This document shows, in pieces, positions 42,355 through 50,797 of a stretch of DNA of 64,000 bases (its first letter is position 1; each line of letters opens with the position of its first letter). The notes below the pieces were generated by a model. That model was not told where the DNA came from, did no database searches, and worked only from the letters and a program-made list of their open reading frames with translations. The translations under genes were made by a program, and so were the position numbers. The stretch is taken from contig CBDFNJ010000002.1 of assembly GCA_965250115.1 (NCBI GenBank), positions 124,001 to 188,000 on the forward strand, in the 5' to 3' direction. The DNA comes from CBDFHB01 sp965250115. Its GTDB lineage: Bacteria > Acidobacteriota > Vicinamibacteria > Marinacidobacterales > SMYC01.

Positions 42355-42707
42355 GTTGCGCAGATGATTGCCGCGGGAAGAGTGCGAGGAGATTGGGAGC
42401 TTGCGCTGGCATTTTCGGTGGTTCCGGCCATCGGGATTGTCTACGCGTTGGCGCTGCTGCGAACTGCCCGCTAGCGGTCGGGTAAGGCTCCGTCCGGAAC
42501 CGGAGACGCACAGGAAGTAGCCGTTGTACTTCTGGTCTTCCAGTCAGGTTTTCCAACCGGGCGCATCGCTCGGTCGCGATCGCCTATATCTGGGATGAGC
42601 CCGATTACGGAGCCAATGACTCGGATGGCACCAATCCGGCCAAGCCGGCGGCGCTCGTCAGTCGCAACGCGCAATCAACGCTGGATCGACTTTCTGCGGA
42701 GCACAGC
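42355..42707 (+). repeat. direct segmental duplication, copy B
   Basis: Second copy of 9493-9845. It holds only the last 40 codons of the membrane protein gene and so cannot encode it. Confidence 0.8.
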
Positions 42708-43098
42708 TGAGTTTTGGCACAGGACGACCAACGCAGAAGCGTAGCGGGTGTGGCAACGGACGCAATCTGGGCCAGCGCCTCGCGGCCCAAAGCCTGGGCC
42801 TTGACCGCGAGCCTGCGCCGATCGTCGTCAGAGAGCCTGAGACGCTTGCCCCGAAGCCCGGCTCGGAGCACACGGTTCTCCTCTTGCAGGTAGTCGATCA
42901 CATCCTGCTGCTGGCGGTTGACCCAGCCAGCTAGAACGAGCAGTAGGAATTGCACGTGGTACGTCATCATGGACCTGAAGATAACACCCTCGGGCTAGAC
43001 GATTGTAAAGCGCACGGCCCTTGGCCCCGGCGCAAACACAGACACTAAGCTGCTAATTTATGGCTTATTTCAAAAGGGCCGAGTTTTGGCACAGGATG
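42708..43098 (-). mobile_element. 5' end of the TGTGCCAAAACTCGG-family IS with transposase start
   Basis: The longest remnant of this family. From the tip at 43098, read on the minus strand, come the conserved non-coding end and then MMTYHVQFLLLVLAGWVNRQ, EENRVLRAGLRGKRLRLSDD and DDRRRLAVKAQALGREALAQ (42970 to about 42733). It shows that the solo ends of this family are 5' ends of an rve-type IS. A second tip, GAGTTTTGGCACAGGAC, at 42710 closes the derivative. Confidence 0.7.
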
Positions 43099-43101
43099 GG
43101 A

Positions 43102-43507
43102 CCGTCTACGCCAAGAACGGCATCGATGCTCGCAAAGCCTATGACGAGCTCGTCGCCAAGTGGACGCCTCTCGCGCCGGCCGTCGTCCGAAGCCTAGAGG
43201 AGGCCGGTAATCAGCTGCTGACCTTCTATGAATTCCCTCGTGCCATGTGGAAATCGATTCGAACGACCAATGCTCTGGAGAATCTCAACCGCGAGTTTCG
43301 ACGCCGGACGAAAACCCAAGCGTCGTTCTCCAGCGAGGAGTCCGCGGTCGCTTTGCTGTTTGGGCTTATCGCCTCTGGCCAGATTCAACTACGACGCATC
43401 GACGGCTACCAACGTCTGAGCGAGGTTCTCGAACACGCGGAGGTTGCCGCCTGATCTGATACTCTGATGACGGAGTGGATGGCGCCGTTCTTTTTCCACG
43501 AACCTCG
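43102..43507 (+). pseudogene. IS256-family transposase, C-terminal fragment
   Basis: About 115 residues identical in kind to the C-terminus of the element at 59206-60574: the VYAKNGIDARKAYDELVAKW segment, FPRAMWKSIRTTNALENLNR with the catalytic Glu, and LRRIDGYQRLSEVLEHAEVA, followed by the terminal sequence down to GGGACACATC at 43507. The N-terminal two-thirds are missing. Confidence 0.85.
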
Positions 43508-43640
43508 GGACACATCGGATATCTCCCATTACCCGAACTAGGAGGATTTTGGCTTCCATTGCCAACCAAGCCTAGACACCTCTGATCCGAAACGGCCCGG
43601 CGCCTCGGTCTTGAGTTCTTTTGTGTTTTTGAACACGACG
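43508..43640 (-). repeat. solo left end of the GTGTCC family
   Basis: 43566-43640 is the reversed leader and tip of the IS at 12030 (TGTGTTTTTGAACACGAC). It directly precedes the DUF3644 gene. Confidence 0.6.
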
Positions 43641-43655
43641 CGATAGGTGTATTGG

Positions 43656-44660
43656 ATGCGGCGATCTCGGGATAAGCTGCTTGTTGAGAAATCGCTAGAC
43701 GCATGTCTGGCTGCACTTGAAATTTATAACAAGCCAAATTTTAGGTATCGCGAAGAAGCCTTTTCCATCCTCATGCTGAACGCTTGGGAACTCCTTTTGA
43801 AGGCTCGTGTAATCCAACATAATAACGGCATGCTGCGTGCTATCGAGATTTGGGAACCAAGAATCAACAAAGATGGTGGCAAGAGCAAGAGGCAGCAAAA
43901 GAAATTGAACCGGTCCGGCAATCCGATAACTATTGGAATCGACCGTGCTGCTGCGCTAGTGCGGAATTACGGAAGCAATGGGATAGACCAACATTGTGTA
44001 GAAAACCTTAGCCTACTCCGAGAAATTCGTGATAACTCAGTGCACTTGCACAATGTATCGGCTGGACTTGGAAAGCGGATGCAGGAGGTAGGGTCCGCCG
44101 CGCTGAAAAACTTTGTTGCCGCTACTGAAAAATGGTTCGGTGTTGACCTTGATCATTACAACTTCTATTTGATGCCCTTAGCCTTCCATTCTCCATCGGA
44201 GGTTATCGAGAGCCTGCGGAGTGATAAGCATCCTAAAGCTGTTCGGAAACTATTGGACTGCATCGCAGAGGCGGAACGCGACAATCCTTCGGATCAAAGT
44301 GCAACCTTCAATGTTACGATGCAGGTTCAATTTAAATTTGTTCGTACTTCTGGGGACGAGGCGCTTCCTGTACGCATAACGCGCGATGACCCAGACGCAG
44401 TTGCAGTGACAGTTACCGAAGATGACATCCGCAAGCACTTTCCCTGGGACTATGCCGAACTGACTCAAAGCCTGAAATCGCGCTATGCCGATTTTTTACA
44501 AAACAACACCTATCACGCGGTACGAAAACCGTTGGAAGATGATGAGAGGTTTTGTCGCGTGCGTTATCTTGACCCCTCAAAGCCAAGCAAAGGATCGAGG
44601 AAGAGATTCTACAGTCCTGGTATTCTGAGAGAATTCGATCAGCATTACACCAAAAAGTGA
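43656..44660 (+). CDS. DUF3644 protein, HEPN-like
   Basis: 334 residues, AT-richer than its surroundings. The first half, with REEAFSILMLNAWELLLKAR, GIDRAAALVRNYGSNGIDQH and the LSLLREIRDNSVHLHN helix, matches DUF3644. Within it RDNSVH (Arg125 to His130) has the Rx4-6H form of HEPN ribonuclease active sites. The C-terminal PWDYAELTQSLKSRYADFLQ then RKPLEDDERFCRVRYLDPSK and ILREFDQHY block is also typical of the family. Start: ATG 43656, though a GTG 9 bases upstream is in frame. It stands alone between IS ends. Defence against phage is inferred from the HEPN-like motif only. Confidence 0.75.
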   Translation: MRRSRDKLLVEKSLDACLAALEIYNKPNFRYREEAFSILMLNAWELLLKARVIQHNNGMLRAIEIWEPRINKDGGKSKRQQKKLNRSGNPITIGIDRAAALVRNYGSNGIDQHCVENLSLLREIRDNSVHLHNVSAGLGKRMQEVGSAALKNFVAATEKWFGVDLDHYNFYLMPLAFHSPSEVIESLRSDKHPKAVRKLLDCIAEAERDNPSDQSATFNVTMQVQFKFVRTSGDEALPVRITRDDPDAVAVTVTEDDIRKHFPWDYAELTQSLKSRYADFLQNNTYHAVRKPLEDDERFCRVRYLDPSKPSKGSRKRFYSPGILREFDQHYTKK

Positions 44661-44663
44661 AAG

Positions 44664-45379
44664 AGGACTCGCAGTTTCGCTGAACCGAGCTGGTGGACGT
44701 GGCTCGACTTCCGTGAAAAAAGAAGGGCGCTGTCCCGGTAGGGTCGAGGGCTGGCGCGGTGCTCCGTAGGCGCGGCCTATCTGTTTCTCCCCGTCCTGTG
44801 CCAAAACTCGGCCCTCTTGAAATAGCCCATAAATCAACAGCTTAGAGTTTGTGTTTGTGACCGTGCCAAGGGCCGAGCGCGAACAAACGACGAAATCATG
44901 TAGGCATGGTCCCGGCAGACCGGAGACCGATCAAGTTCGGGGCGCGCGGATGAAGAAATAGAAGGCACAGCGGAACGGGCCTCATTTTCTGTATTCGTCT
45001 CTAATCTCGATTTTCGAGTGCCACGTTTGCGCCCAGTAGGAGAACGGGCACTGACCGGGCCGTGCGGCGGCGGAAAAGAGGCCGCCCGAGGGGTCCAGAA
45101 TCAAGGCCAGGGCTACCGCGGCCTCGATTCTAGGTCCTCTAGAGACGAGAGCGCGAACAAACGACGAAATCATGCCGACATGGTCCCGGCAGACCGGAGA
45201 CTAATCAAGTTCGGGGCGCGCGGATGAATATATAGAAGGCACACCCGTCATCCAGCGCGACATGATACCTTATTAAATCGTTGAATTCCCTGCACACAAA
45301 TGCAGTTGCAGCAGATCGAGCAATTGACACACCTAGCGTTTTCGCTCTGCCCACCGACAAGAGAGTAACCACCACCGTG
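44664..45379. repeat. IS-end mosaic and promoter region
   Basis: 44793-44875 is a TGTGCCAAAACTCGG-family end. 44876-44969 and 45130-45243 are reversed IS21-like ends. 44970-45120 is the repeat also present at 19608-19805 in reverse. 45244-45379 must hold the promoter of the DUF6880 gene. Confidence 0.55.
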
Positions 45380-46756
45380 ATGGCGAAGAATATGACCTCA
45401 GACGAACTCCGCGCCAAGCTTGAGGAGGTCGACCGAGATCAACTCATGTCCCTCATCACTCAGCTTGCTGATGAAGATGACGGAATCCGGGACCGCGCGG
45501 AAGCTCTCGCTCTTCGCGGAGAACCCACGGCTCATGCCGACACACTGAAGCAGCGACTTGAGCGCTGGAAACGGGCTAGACACTTCATTTCCTACAGCGA
45601 GAGCACCGCCTTCGCCCGGCAGTTGGACATCTGGCTCGATGAGCTGGAGGAAGAGCTACTCGCGGTAAATCCCGAGGCGACCTGGGAACTTGCTGACGCC
45701 TTTCTTCGCTCGGATCGCCAGGTCTTCGACCGCGCCGATGACTCGAACGGAGCAATCGGCGATGCCTATCGTCGGTCTTGCGGCCTCTGGCTGCGGGCTG
45801 CCGCAAAACTTGGGGCTTCCCCGGCCTGGGTGGACCGTCTCCACAGCTTGCACTCTGACAATGACTACGGCGTTCGAGATGCGTTGCTGGACGGTGCGGG
45901 GACGCTGCTTTCGGAGCTTGAGCTACGACGGTTGGCGAAAATCTACGAACAAGAGTTCCGGACAGAGGCCAAGCGAACGACTGAAGAACCCTCGCGCTCG
46001 CTCGCACCTGCTGCAGCGATGGGACAGGTGGCACTCGCAGCAGGTGATGCGGAACTCTACGAGCGCTCGGTTCGACTTCACTCGCCGCAGCCCAATACTC
46101 TCCAGGCTCAGGAGATCGCGAAACAGTATGTTCGCTTCGGCCCCGTCGACAAGGCCCTGCCGTGGCTCACCGGTGCCGCGACGGTCGGATCCGACGTCGA
46201 CCGACTTGGTCTGCTCGCGGAAGCGTACGGGAAGCTGGGCAACCGCTCCCGCCTCCTTGAAGTGCGGTGCCAACTTTGGGAGAACACGCTCTCCGCTGAG
46301 GCTCTTCGTGAGTACATCGAGTTACTTCCGCCGTCCGAACGCTATGAGGCACGCCGACACGCCATCGAGAAAGCGTCCCACAGTGACGACGTCGTCTTGG
46401 GAACCACACTGCTGCTGAGCCTCGGCGAGTCCGCGAACGCCTCGGCTGTGGCGTGGAGGCTGCGCGACAGGCTGGTCGACGCGTACTACACCCATCTCAT
46501 TGATCTGGCGAAACAGTTCGAGGCGGCAGAGTGTGCACTAGGCGCCGTGCTCTGCCTGCGGGCGTTGATTGATCAAATTCTCGCGGCGGGGCAAACCAAG
46601 ACCTATCGCTATGCCAAGCGATACCTTGATCGCCTTGTCGCACTGGATGGCTGCGTGAGGGACTACCGTGAGGTACCCGACCACCGAGGGTATCTGGAGC
46701 ACTTGCGAGAAACGCATAGCCGCAAACGGAGCTTCTGGAAGCTCGTCGACGGGTGA
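45380..46756 (+). CDS. DUF6880 family protein
   Basis: 458 residues from ATG 45380 (MAKNMTSDELRAKLEEVDRD); the frame is open 99 bases further up. Almost wholly helical. Diagnostic blocks are ARHFISYSESTAFARQLDIW, DDSNGAIGDAYRRSCGLWLR and the C-terminal AKRYLDRLVALDGCVRDYRE then HRGYLEHLRETHSRKRSFW. This matches DUF6880, often encoded beside a SWIM zinc-finger protein, which is not present here. Function unknown; helical repeats suggest a scaffold. Intact. Confidence 0.8.
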   Translation: MAKNMTSDELRAKLEEVDRDQLMSLITQLADEDDGIRDRAEALALRGEPTAHADTLKQRLERWKRARHFISYSESTAFARQLDIWLDELEEELLAVNPEATWELADAFLRSDRQVFDRADDSNGAIGDAYRRSCGLWLRAAAKLGASPAWVDRLHSLHSDNDYGVRDALLDGAGTLLSELELRRLAKIYEQEFRTEAKRTTEEPSRSLAPAAAMGQVALAAGDAELYERSVRLHSPQPNTLQAQEIAKQYVRFGPVDKALPWLTGAATVGSDVDRLGLLAEAYGKLGNRSRLLEVRCQLWENTLSAEALREYIELLPPSERYEARRHAIEKASHSDDVVLGTTLLLSLGESANASAVAWRLRDRLVDAYYTHLIDLAKQFEAAECALGAVLCLRALIDQILAAGQTKTYRYAKRYLDRLVALDGCVRDYREVPDHRGYLEHLRETHSRKRSFWKLVDG

Positions 46757-47035
46757 CCGCCGTCCTGTGCCAAAACTCGGCTGTTGTGCTCCGCAAAAAT
46801 TCGATCCAGCGTTGATTGCGCGGTTTAGAGCTGTCATGCTCCGCTGCTTCGTGATGGTTGACCCGACGACGCCACCGGCGTCTTAGAAGCGGTGAGTGAT
46901 AGTCTATTTCAAAGAGCCGAATTTTGGCACAGGACGGCGTCGGCCGGGCGAGGGAAAGACGGGAAGCAGCTAGCTCCTCTCTTCTGGCGTCTGCTCGGGT
47001 CCTCACTTGGTGCGGGAAGCCGGATCGTGGCTACA
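46757..47035. repeat. IS tips upstream of the MBL gene
   Basis: 46764-46784 and 46905-46937 (reversed) are TGTGCCAAAACTCGG tips facing each other, with a TTGTGCTCCGCAAAAA end at 46788 between them. About 175 bp overall, no gene. Confidence 0.5.
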
Positions 47036-47899
47036 ATGGATGTCGTGGCCGATCCCAACCGGAGACTCGAAGCGAACGCCCCCGGGCCTTGGTTCGTCGA
47101 TGATTCCTGCATCGATTGTGACGCCTGCCGACAGATTGCACCCCGCGTCTTTGCAGAAGGCCATGGGCATGCCATCGTCTCGCAACAACCCGTACATGGC
47201 GCTGTAGATGCATTCCGCGCTCTGGTCGCGTGCCCCGTCGCGGCCATCGGTCGGGAGGACTCGGGACCCTTTCCCGATGGGCTCTTTCCGCAGCTCCTAG
47301 AAGACGGTGTCTTCTACGCGGGCTTCAACTCCAGGGACTCGTATGGTGCCAACAGCTTCTTCGTTCAACGACACGCAGGTAACCTTCTAGTCGATTCGCC
47401 TCGCTGGGCCAAGCTTCTGGTTCGCGAGATCGAGAAAAGAGGAGGTCTTTCCGACATCTTGCTATCCCACCAGGATGACGTCGCGGATGCGGATCGGTAT
47501 CAGGAGCATTTCGGCGCTCGAGTATGGATTCACGAGGGCGATCGCTGCGCCGCTCATTTCGCCACCGATGTGCTCGAAGGAGACGAGCCGCGAGAGATTC
47601 GCCCCGGTCTTCTGGCGATTCCCATTCCCGGTCACACGCGTGGAAGCGTTGTCTATCTTCTCGAGGAGAAGTTCCTCTTCACCGGGGACTCGCTCTATTG
47701 GAGCCGCAAGAGACAGGAGCTGACCGCTTCGAAGAGCTGCTGCTGGTACTCTTGGAAGAAACAGGTCGAGTCTCTGGCGCGGCTTGCCGACTACCGCTTC
47801 GAGTGGGTGCTTGCCGGCCACGGGGATCGTGTTCGACTGTCGCACGACCGCACGCGCGAGAGCTTGCTGGCGCTGACCCGTCAGTACTCTCGCGTGTGA
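47036..47899 (+). CDS. ferredoxin-metallo-beta-lactamase fusion protein
   Basis: 287 residues. Residues 18-70 form a ferredoxin domain with Cys in CIDCDACRQIAPRVF and ACPVAAIG, four ligands consistent with one [4Fe-4S] or [3Fe-4S] cluster. The metallo-beta-lactamase fold follows: ILLSHQDDVADADRYQEHFG stands where HxHxDH is usual (SHQDDVAD, a variant known in this fusion family), IPIPGHTRGSVVYLL supplies a metal ligand, FLFTGDSLYW the bridging Asp and VLAGHGDRV the last His. A redox-coupled hydrolase is implied; the substrate is unknown. Translation from ATG 47036 avoids the IS tip upstream. Confidence 0.85.
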   Translation: MDVVADPNRRLEANAPGPWFVDDSCIDCDACRQIAPRVFAEGHGHAIVSQQPVHGAVDAFRALVACPVAAIGREDSGPFPDGLFPQLLEDGVFYAGFNSRDSYGANSFFVQRHAGNLLVDSPRWAKLLVREIEKRGGLSDILLSHQDDVADADRYQEHFGARVWIHEGDRCAAHFATDVLEGDEPREIRPGLLAIPIPGHTRGSVVYLLEEKFLFTGDSLYWSRKRQELTASKSCCWYSWKKQVESLARLADYRFEWVLAGHGDRVRLSHDRTRESLLALTRQYSRV

Positions 47900-47969
47900 A
47901 TCATCGCCCGCCCGCGGCACTCGCTACCGAGCATGAATCTGTTCGTGCGCGCAACGTAGCAACCCCGTC

Positions 47970-48090
47970 GTGTCCAAAAATACAAACGAACTCTAAGACC
48001 CACGCGCCGGGCCGTCGCCGAGTTCATCTACCATTATCATGGAGAGCTCAACCATCAAGGGCTTGGCAACGCGTTTGTGTTTTTGGACAC
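47970..48090 (+). mobile_element. 121-bp MITE, copy 6
   Basis: Sixth copy, 121 bp, tips GTGTCCAAAAATACAAACGA and GTGTTTTTGGACAC. It abuts a methyltransferase tail on its right. Confidence 0.85.
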
Positions 48091-48092
48091 GA

Positions 48093-48225
48093 CGGGCTTG
48101 CCGATGCGCACGAAGCCGTTGACGCGGCTGTGGCTGCCACATACGGTTGGTCGGCGGACATCTCCGACGACAAGGTCCTCCGCGAGTTACTGGCGCTGAA
48201 CGGCGGCGGGACGGCAAATGGTTGA
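48093..48225 (+). pseudogene. DNA methyltransferase C-terminal tail (MmeI-like)
   Basis: LADAHEAVDAAVAATYGWSA then DISDDKVLRELLALN. The L-D-x-AVxAxYGW...DxLRxLLALN pattern is the conserved C-terminus of MmeI-type restriction-methyltransferase enzymes and relatives. Only 43 residues survive, next to the MITE. The assignment is from a short motif and is tentative. Confidence 0.5.
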
Positions 48226-48433
48226 CTTGGTGGATTCTTGGTCTGTCTTGCTCGGCTGGCCGGCGGTGGGGCTGAGCGTACTGGTGGCCGCGTTCGGATT
48301 GGTCCGCAGACGTCCAAGGCCGCTGCTGGTGGCCGCGGTTGCGACCCGATGGAACCACAGAGCGCTGGGCGCGGCGCTGGTTGCAGCGAATGCCGCGTTC
48401 TTTGGGTGGCTGGCCGTCACGATATTCGGCTGA
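48218..48433 (+). CDS. small membrane protein overlapping the methyltransferase tail
   Basis: 71 residues: two hydrophobic segments (about 8-29, LLGWPAVGLSVLVAAFGLVR; 49-70, LGAALVAANAAFFGWLAVTI). The ATG overlaps the preceding stop by 8 bases, suggesting translational coupling to the methyltransferase that has since been truncated. No family recognised. Confidence 0.5.
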   Translation: MVDLVDSWSVLLGWPAVGLSVLVAAFGLVRRRPRPLLVAAVATRWNHRALGAALVAANAAFFGWLAVTIFG

Positions 48434-48508
48434 GTCCGGTCCGCAGACGCGTCCTGTCCAAAAATACAACCGAACTCAAGATCAGACCCAAAATGACCCC
48501 GAATTGCC
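48434..48508. repeat. solo GTGTCC-family tip
   Basis: 48453-48485 reads TGTCCAAAAATACAACCGAA and following bases, a left tip of the family at 12030, directly left of the IS5 element. Confidence 0.5.
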
Positions 48509-49595
48509 TGCCTTGGTGCACAACTCGCGATCTCGGTCCACAATTGTCCTGTACTCACGGATTCGAGGTTCCCCATGAGCATTTTCAAACGCACTCAGCG
48601 GAAGTATGTGAAGAAGGCCTATCGCGTGAGGAATTGGCGTGAATATGAGGCGGGTCTACGCAACCGTGGGAGCCTGACCGTCTGGATCTCGCTCACCGCC
48701 GGCAAGCTTGTGAACTGGGACGCGCCCCGGCCGAGGAGGAGGAAACCGGGCCGTCAACGCAAGTACTCGAACCACGCCATCGAGACGGCTGTCACCCTGG
48801 GCATGGTGTTTCATCTGTCATCTAGGCAGAGCGAGGGATTGCTGCGGTCGTTGTTCGCTCTGATGAAGCTAGACAATGATGTGCCCGATCACACTACGAT
48901 TTCGAGGCGCAAGGCGAAGCTGGGTAAGGTCCCCTTCTACCAAGACAAGCAGAAGACGCCGTTGCACATCTTGATCGACAGCAGCGGTCTCGCTGTCCAC
49001 GCCGGCCAGCTGCGCAGAGCACCAAAGAGCAGGGACTATCGCAAGCTCCATCTGTGTGTCGACGAGCAGACTGGCGAAGTCGTCGCCGGCGAGCTGACGA
49101 GCAAAAGAGCCCGCGATTCATCGCGGGTTGCATCGCTTGTCGGACAGATCGACAGTCCCATCTCATCGGCCAGAGCCGACACCGCATACGACGCCAGCGG
49201 CGTCTATGAGGCGATCGAGAATCACAGCGCTCATCGCTCGCCGAGGGTGCTGATACCGCCGCGCAAGGGCGCCCAGCTCGCATCGGGGCCGGCGAGCAGC
49301 CGACAGCGCAATCGCAACATTGCAGCACAAGCTCGGCTCGGCAAACGAAAGTGGCACACAGAATCGGGCTACAGCAACCGGAGCAAAGTCGAGACAACGT
49401 TCCATCGCTACAAGGCTATCGTGGGCTCAGCGATGCGAGCGAGAGGGTTGGCGGCACAGAGAGTCGAGGCAAGGATCGGGTGCAAGATTCTGAACACCAT
49501 GACGGCCCTCGGGATGCCTGATAGCGAGATGATCGGATGATGGGAGTCGGGGCCAAGCGAGCTATCGGCCTCTATCGGAGTTGTGCACCAAGGCA
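48509..49595 (+). mobile_element. IS5-family (IS903 group) element, copy 1, complete
   Basis: 18-bp perfect inverted repeats TGCCTTGGTGCACAACTC. Flanking sequences do not form a target duplication, and an FHA-type gene is truncated on its right, so the locus was rearranged after insertion. A second copy is at 58348-60811 and a solo end at 22046-22107. Confidence 0.9.
48575..49540 (+). CDS. IS5-family (IS903 group) transposase
   Basis: 321 residues. N-terminal KAYRVRNWREYEAGLRNRGS is the hallmark of the IS903 group. The DDE domain has LHILIDSSGLAVHAG, ARADTAYDASGVYEAI and YSNRSKVETTFHRYKAIVG with the catalytic Glu. Intact, ATG start. Confidence 0.92.
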   Translation: MSIFKRTQRKYVKKAYRVRNWREYEAGLRNRGSLTVWISLTAGKLVNWDAPRPRRRKPGRQRKYSNHAIETAVTLGMVFHLSSRQSEGLLRSLFALMKLDNDVPDHTTISRRKAKLGKVPFYQDKQKTPLHILIDSSGLAVHAGQLRRAPKSRDYRKLHLCVDEQTGEVVAGELTSKRARDSSRVASLVGQIDSPISSARADTAYDASGVYEAIENHSAHRSPRVLIPPRKGAQLASGPASSRQRNRNIAAQARLGKRKWHTESGYSNRSKVETTFHRYKAIVGSAMRARGLAAQRVEARIGCKILNTMTALGMPDSEMIG

Positions 49596-49773
49596 GGACG
49601 ACGTGGCACTCTTCATCTCTCCCGATGACGATTTCCCCGAGCGGTGGAACTGGAGTTTTCGTGGGATGCCCTGGCCCGGAGATCTGAGCGAGAATCAGAG
49701 GCTCTATCGCCGGCATGGACATGAGCTTCCCCATGTCCACCAGCTCGGTGGGCCTTCGCTTCGAAGATGTCAT
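49596..49773 (-). pseudogene. FHA-domain protein, N-terminal fragment
   Basis: 59 residues from ATG 49773: PLILAQISGPGHPTKTPVPP, then LGEIVIGRDEECHVVLP. The GEIVIGRDEECHVVL block is the beginning of a forkhead-associated phosphothreonine-binding domain. The rest is replaced by the IS5 copy. Confidence 0.65.
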
Positions 49774-50007
49774 CTTTTCAAATATCGTCTCATATTCGAG
49801 GGGGCGTGGCCACGAGATGAAATCAGACGGCCCCTCACCCACCCGCCTGCGGTGGGCAGCCTTCATCAGTGCCGCGGGGCCCCACCCTCTTTGCAACGTG
49901 CCTGGCCTCCGGCCAGGCTAGCCCTCCGCTCGGCAGGCTCGCTGCGGAAGGCGGCACGGCTTCTCGCTTCGGGTCTCGCTGCGCTCGCCCTGCGCTCGGG
50001 CTGAGGG

Positions 50008-50034
50008 CTCCTCCCCGCTCGCGGGGGAGGGAGA
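50008..50034 (-). terminator. hairpin downstream of gpmA
   Basis: CTCCTCCCCGCTCGCGGGGG-type inverted repeat 3 bases beyond the gpmA stop. The GC-rich stem without a clear T-run is also similar to common intergenic palindromes. 49774-50007 upstream holds nothing else. Confidence 0.5.
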
Positions 50035-50036
50035 GG

Positions 50037-50786
50037 TCAGGGCTTTTTCTGAAGCTGGGCGGCGACGGCCTTGGTGGCCTTGGCCACGGCCTCCGGGTCA
50101 CCGAGGTAGTAGTGGCGGATGGGTGTCAGGTCGTCTTCGAGCTCGTAGACGAGCGGGACGCCGGTGGGAATGTTCAATTCCGCGATCGAGTCTTCCGAGA
50201 TCTCGTCCAGAAACTTCACGAGCGCCCTCAAGCTGTTCCCGTGGGCGGCGATGAGCACCCGCTTTCCCGCGCGCACGTCCGGGGCGATGGTATCTCGCCA
50301 ATAGGGCAAGAAACGTTCCACCGTATCCTTCAGGCACTCGGAAAGTGGAAGGTCGCTAGGATCGAGTGAGCCGTAGCGAGGGTCCTTGCCCGGGAAGCGT
50401 TCGTCGTCGGCCGTGATCGCGGGCGGTCGCGTCGCATAGCTTCGCCGCCAGATCTGCACTTGCTCGAGTCCGTGGCGTTCGGTCGTCTCCCGCTTCTTCA
50501 AACCCTGAAGCGCGCCGTAATGTCTCTCGTTCAATCGCCAACTCCGATGAACCGGGATCCACATCAGGTCCATCTCGTCGAGCGCGATCCAGAGCGTCCG
50601 GATGGCACGTTTTAGAACGGATGTATAGGCAAGGTCGAAAGTATATCCCTCGCCTGCCAGAGTTCGGGCCGCCTCGCGAGCTTCCGACATCCCCTTTTCG
50701 CTCAGGTCGACGTCCGTCCAGCCCGTGAACCGGTTCTCGTGGTTCCAGGTGCTCTGGCCGTGACGAAGAAGTACGAGCTTGAGCAT
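50037..50786 (-). CDS. gpmA: 2,3-bisphosphoglycerate-dependent phosphoglycerate mutase
   Basis: 249 residues, the normal length. It interconverts 3- and 2-phosphoglycerate in glycolysis and gluconeogenesis. The phosphorylated His9 is in LLRHGQSTWN; the second His is in LIAAHGNSLRALVK; the WRLNERHYGALQGLKK and RRSYATRPPA blocks are typical. The start is ATG 50786. It follows pckA by 11 bases, forming a gluconeogenic operon. Confidence 0.95.
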   Translation of the reverse strand: MLKLVLLRHGQSTWNHENRFTGWTDVDLSEKGMSEAREAARTLAGEGYTFDLAYTSVLKRAIRTLWIALDEMDLMWIPVHRSWRLNERHYGALQGLKKRETTERHGLEQVQIWRRSYATRPPAITADDERFPGKDPRYGSLDPSDLPLSECLKDTVERFLPYWRDTIAPDVRAGKRVLIAAHGNSLRALVKFLDEISEDSIAELNIPTGVPLVYELEDDLTPIRHYYLGDPEAVAKATKAVAAQLQKKP

Positions 50787-50797
50787 AGAGCCTGGCG

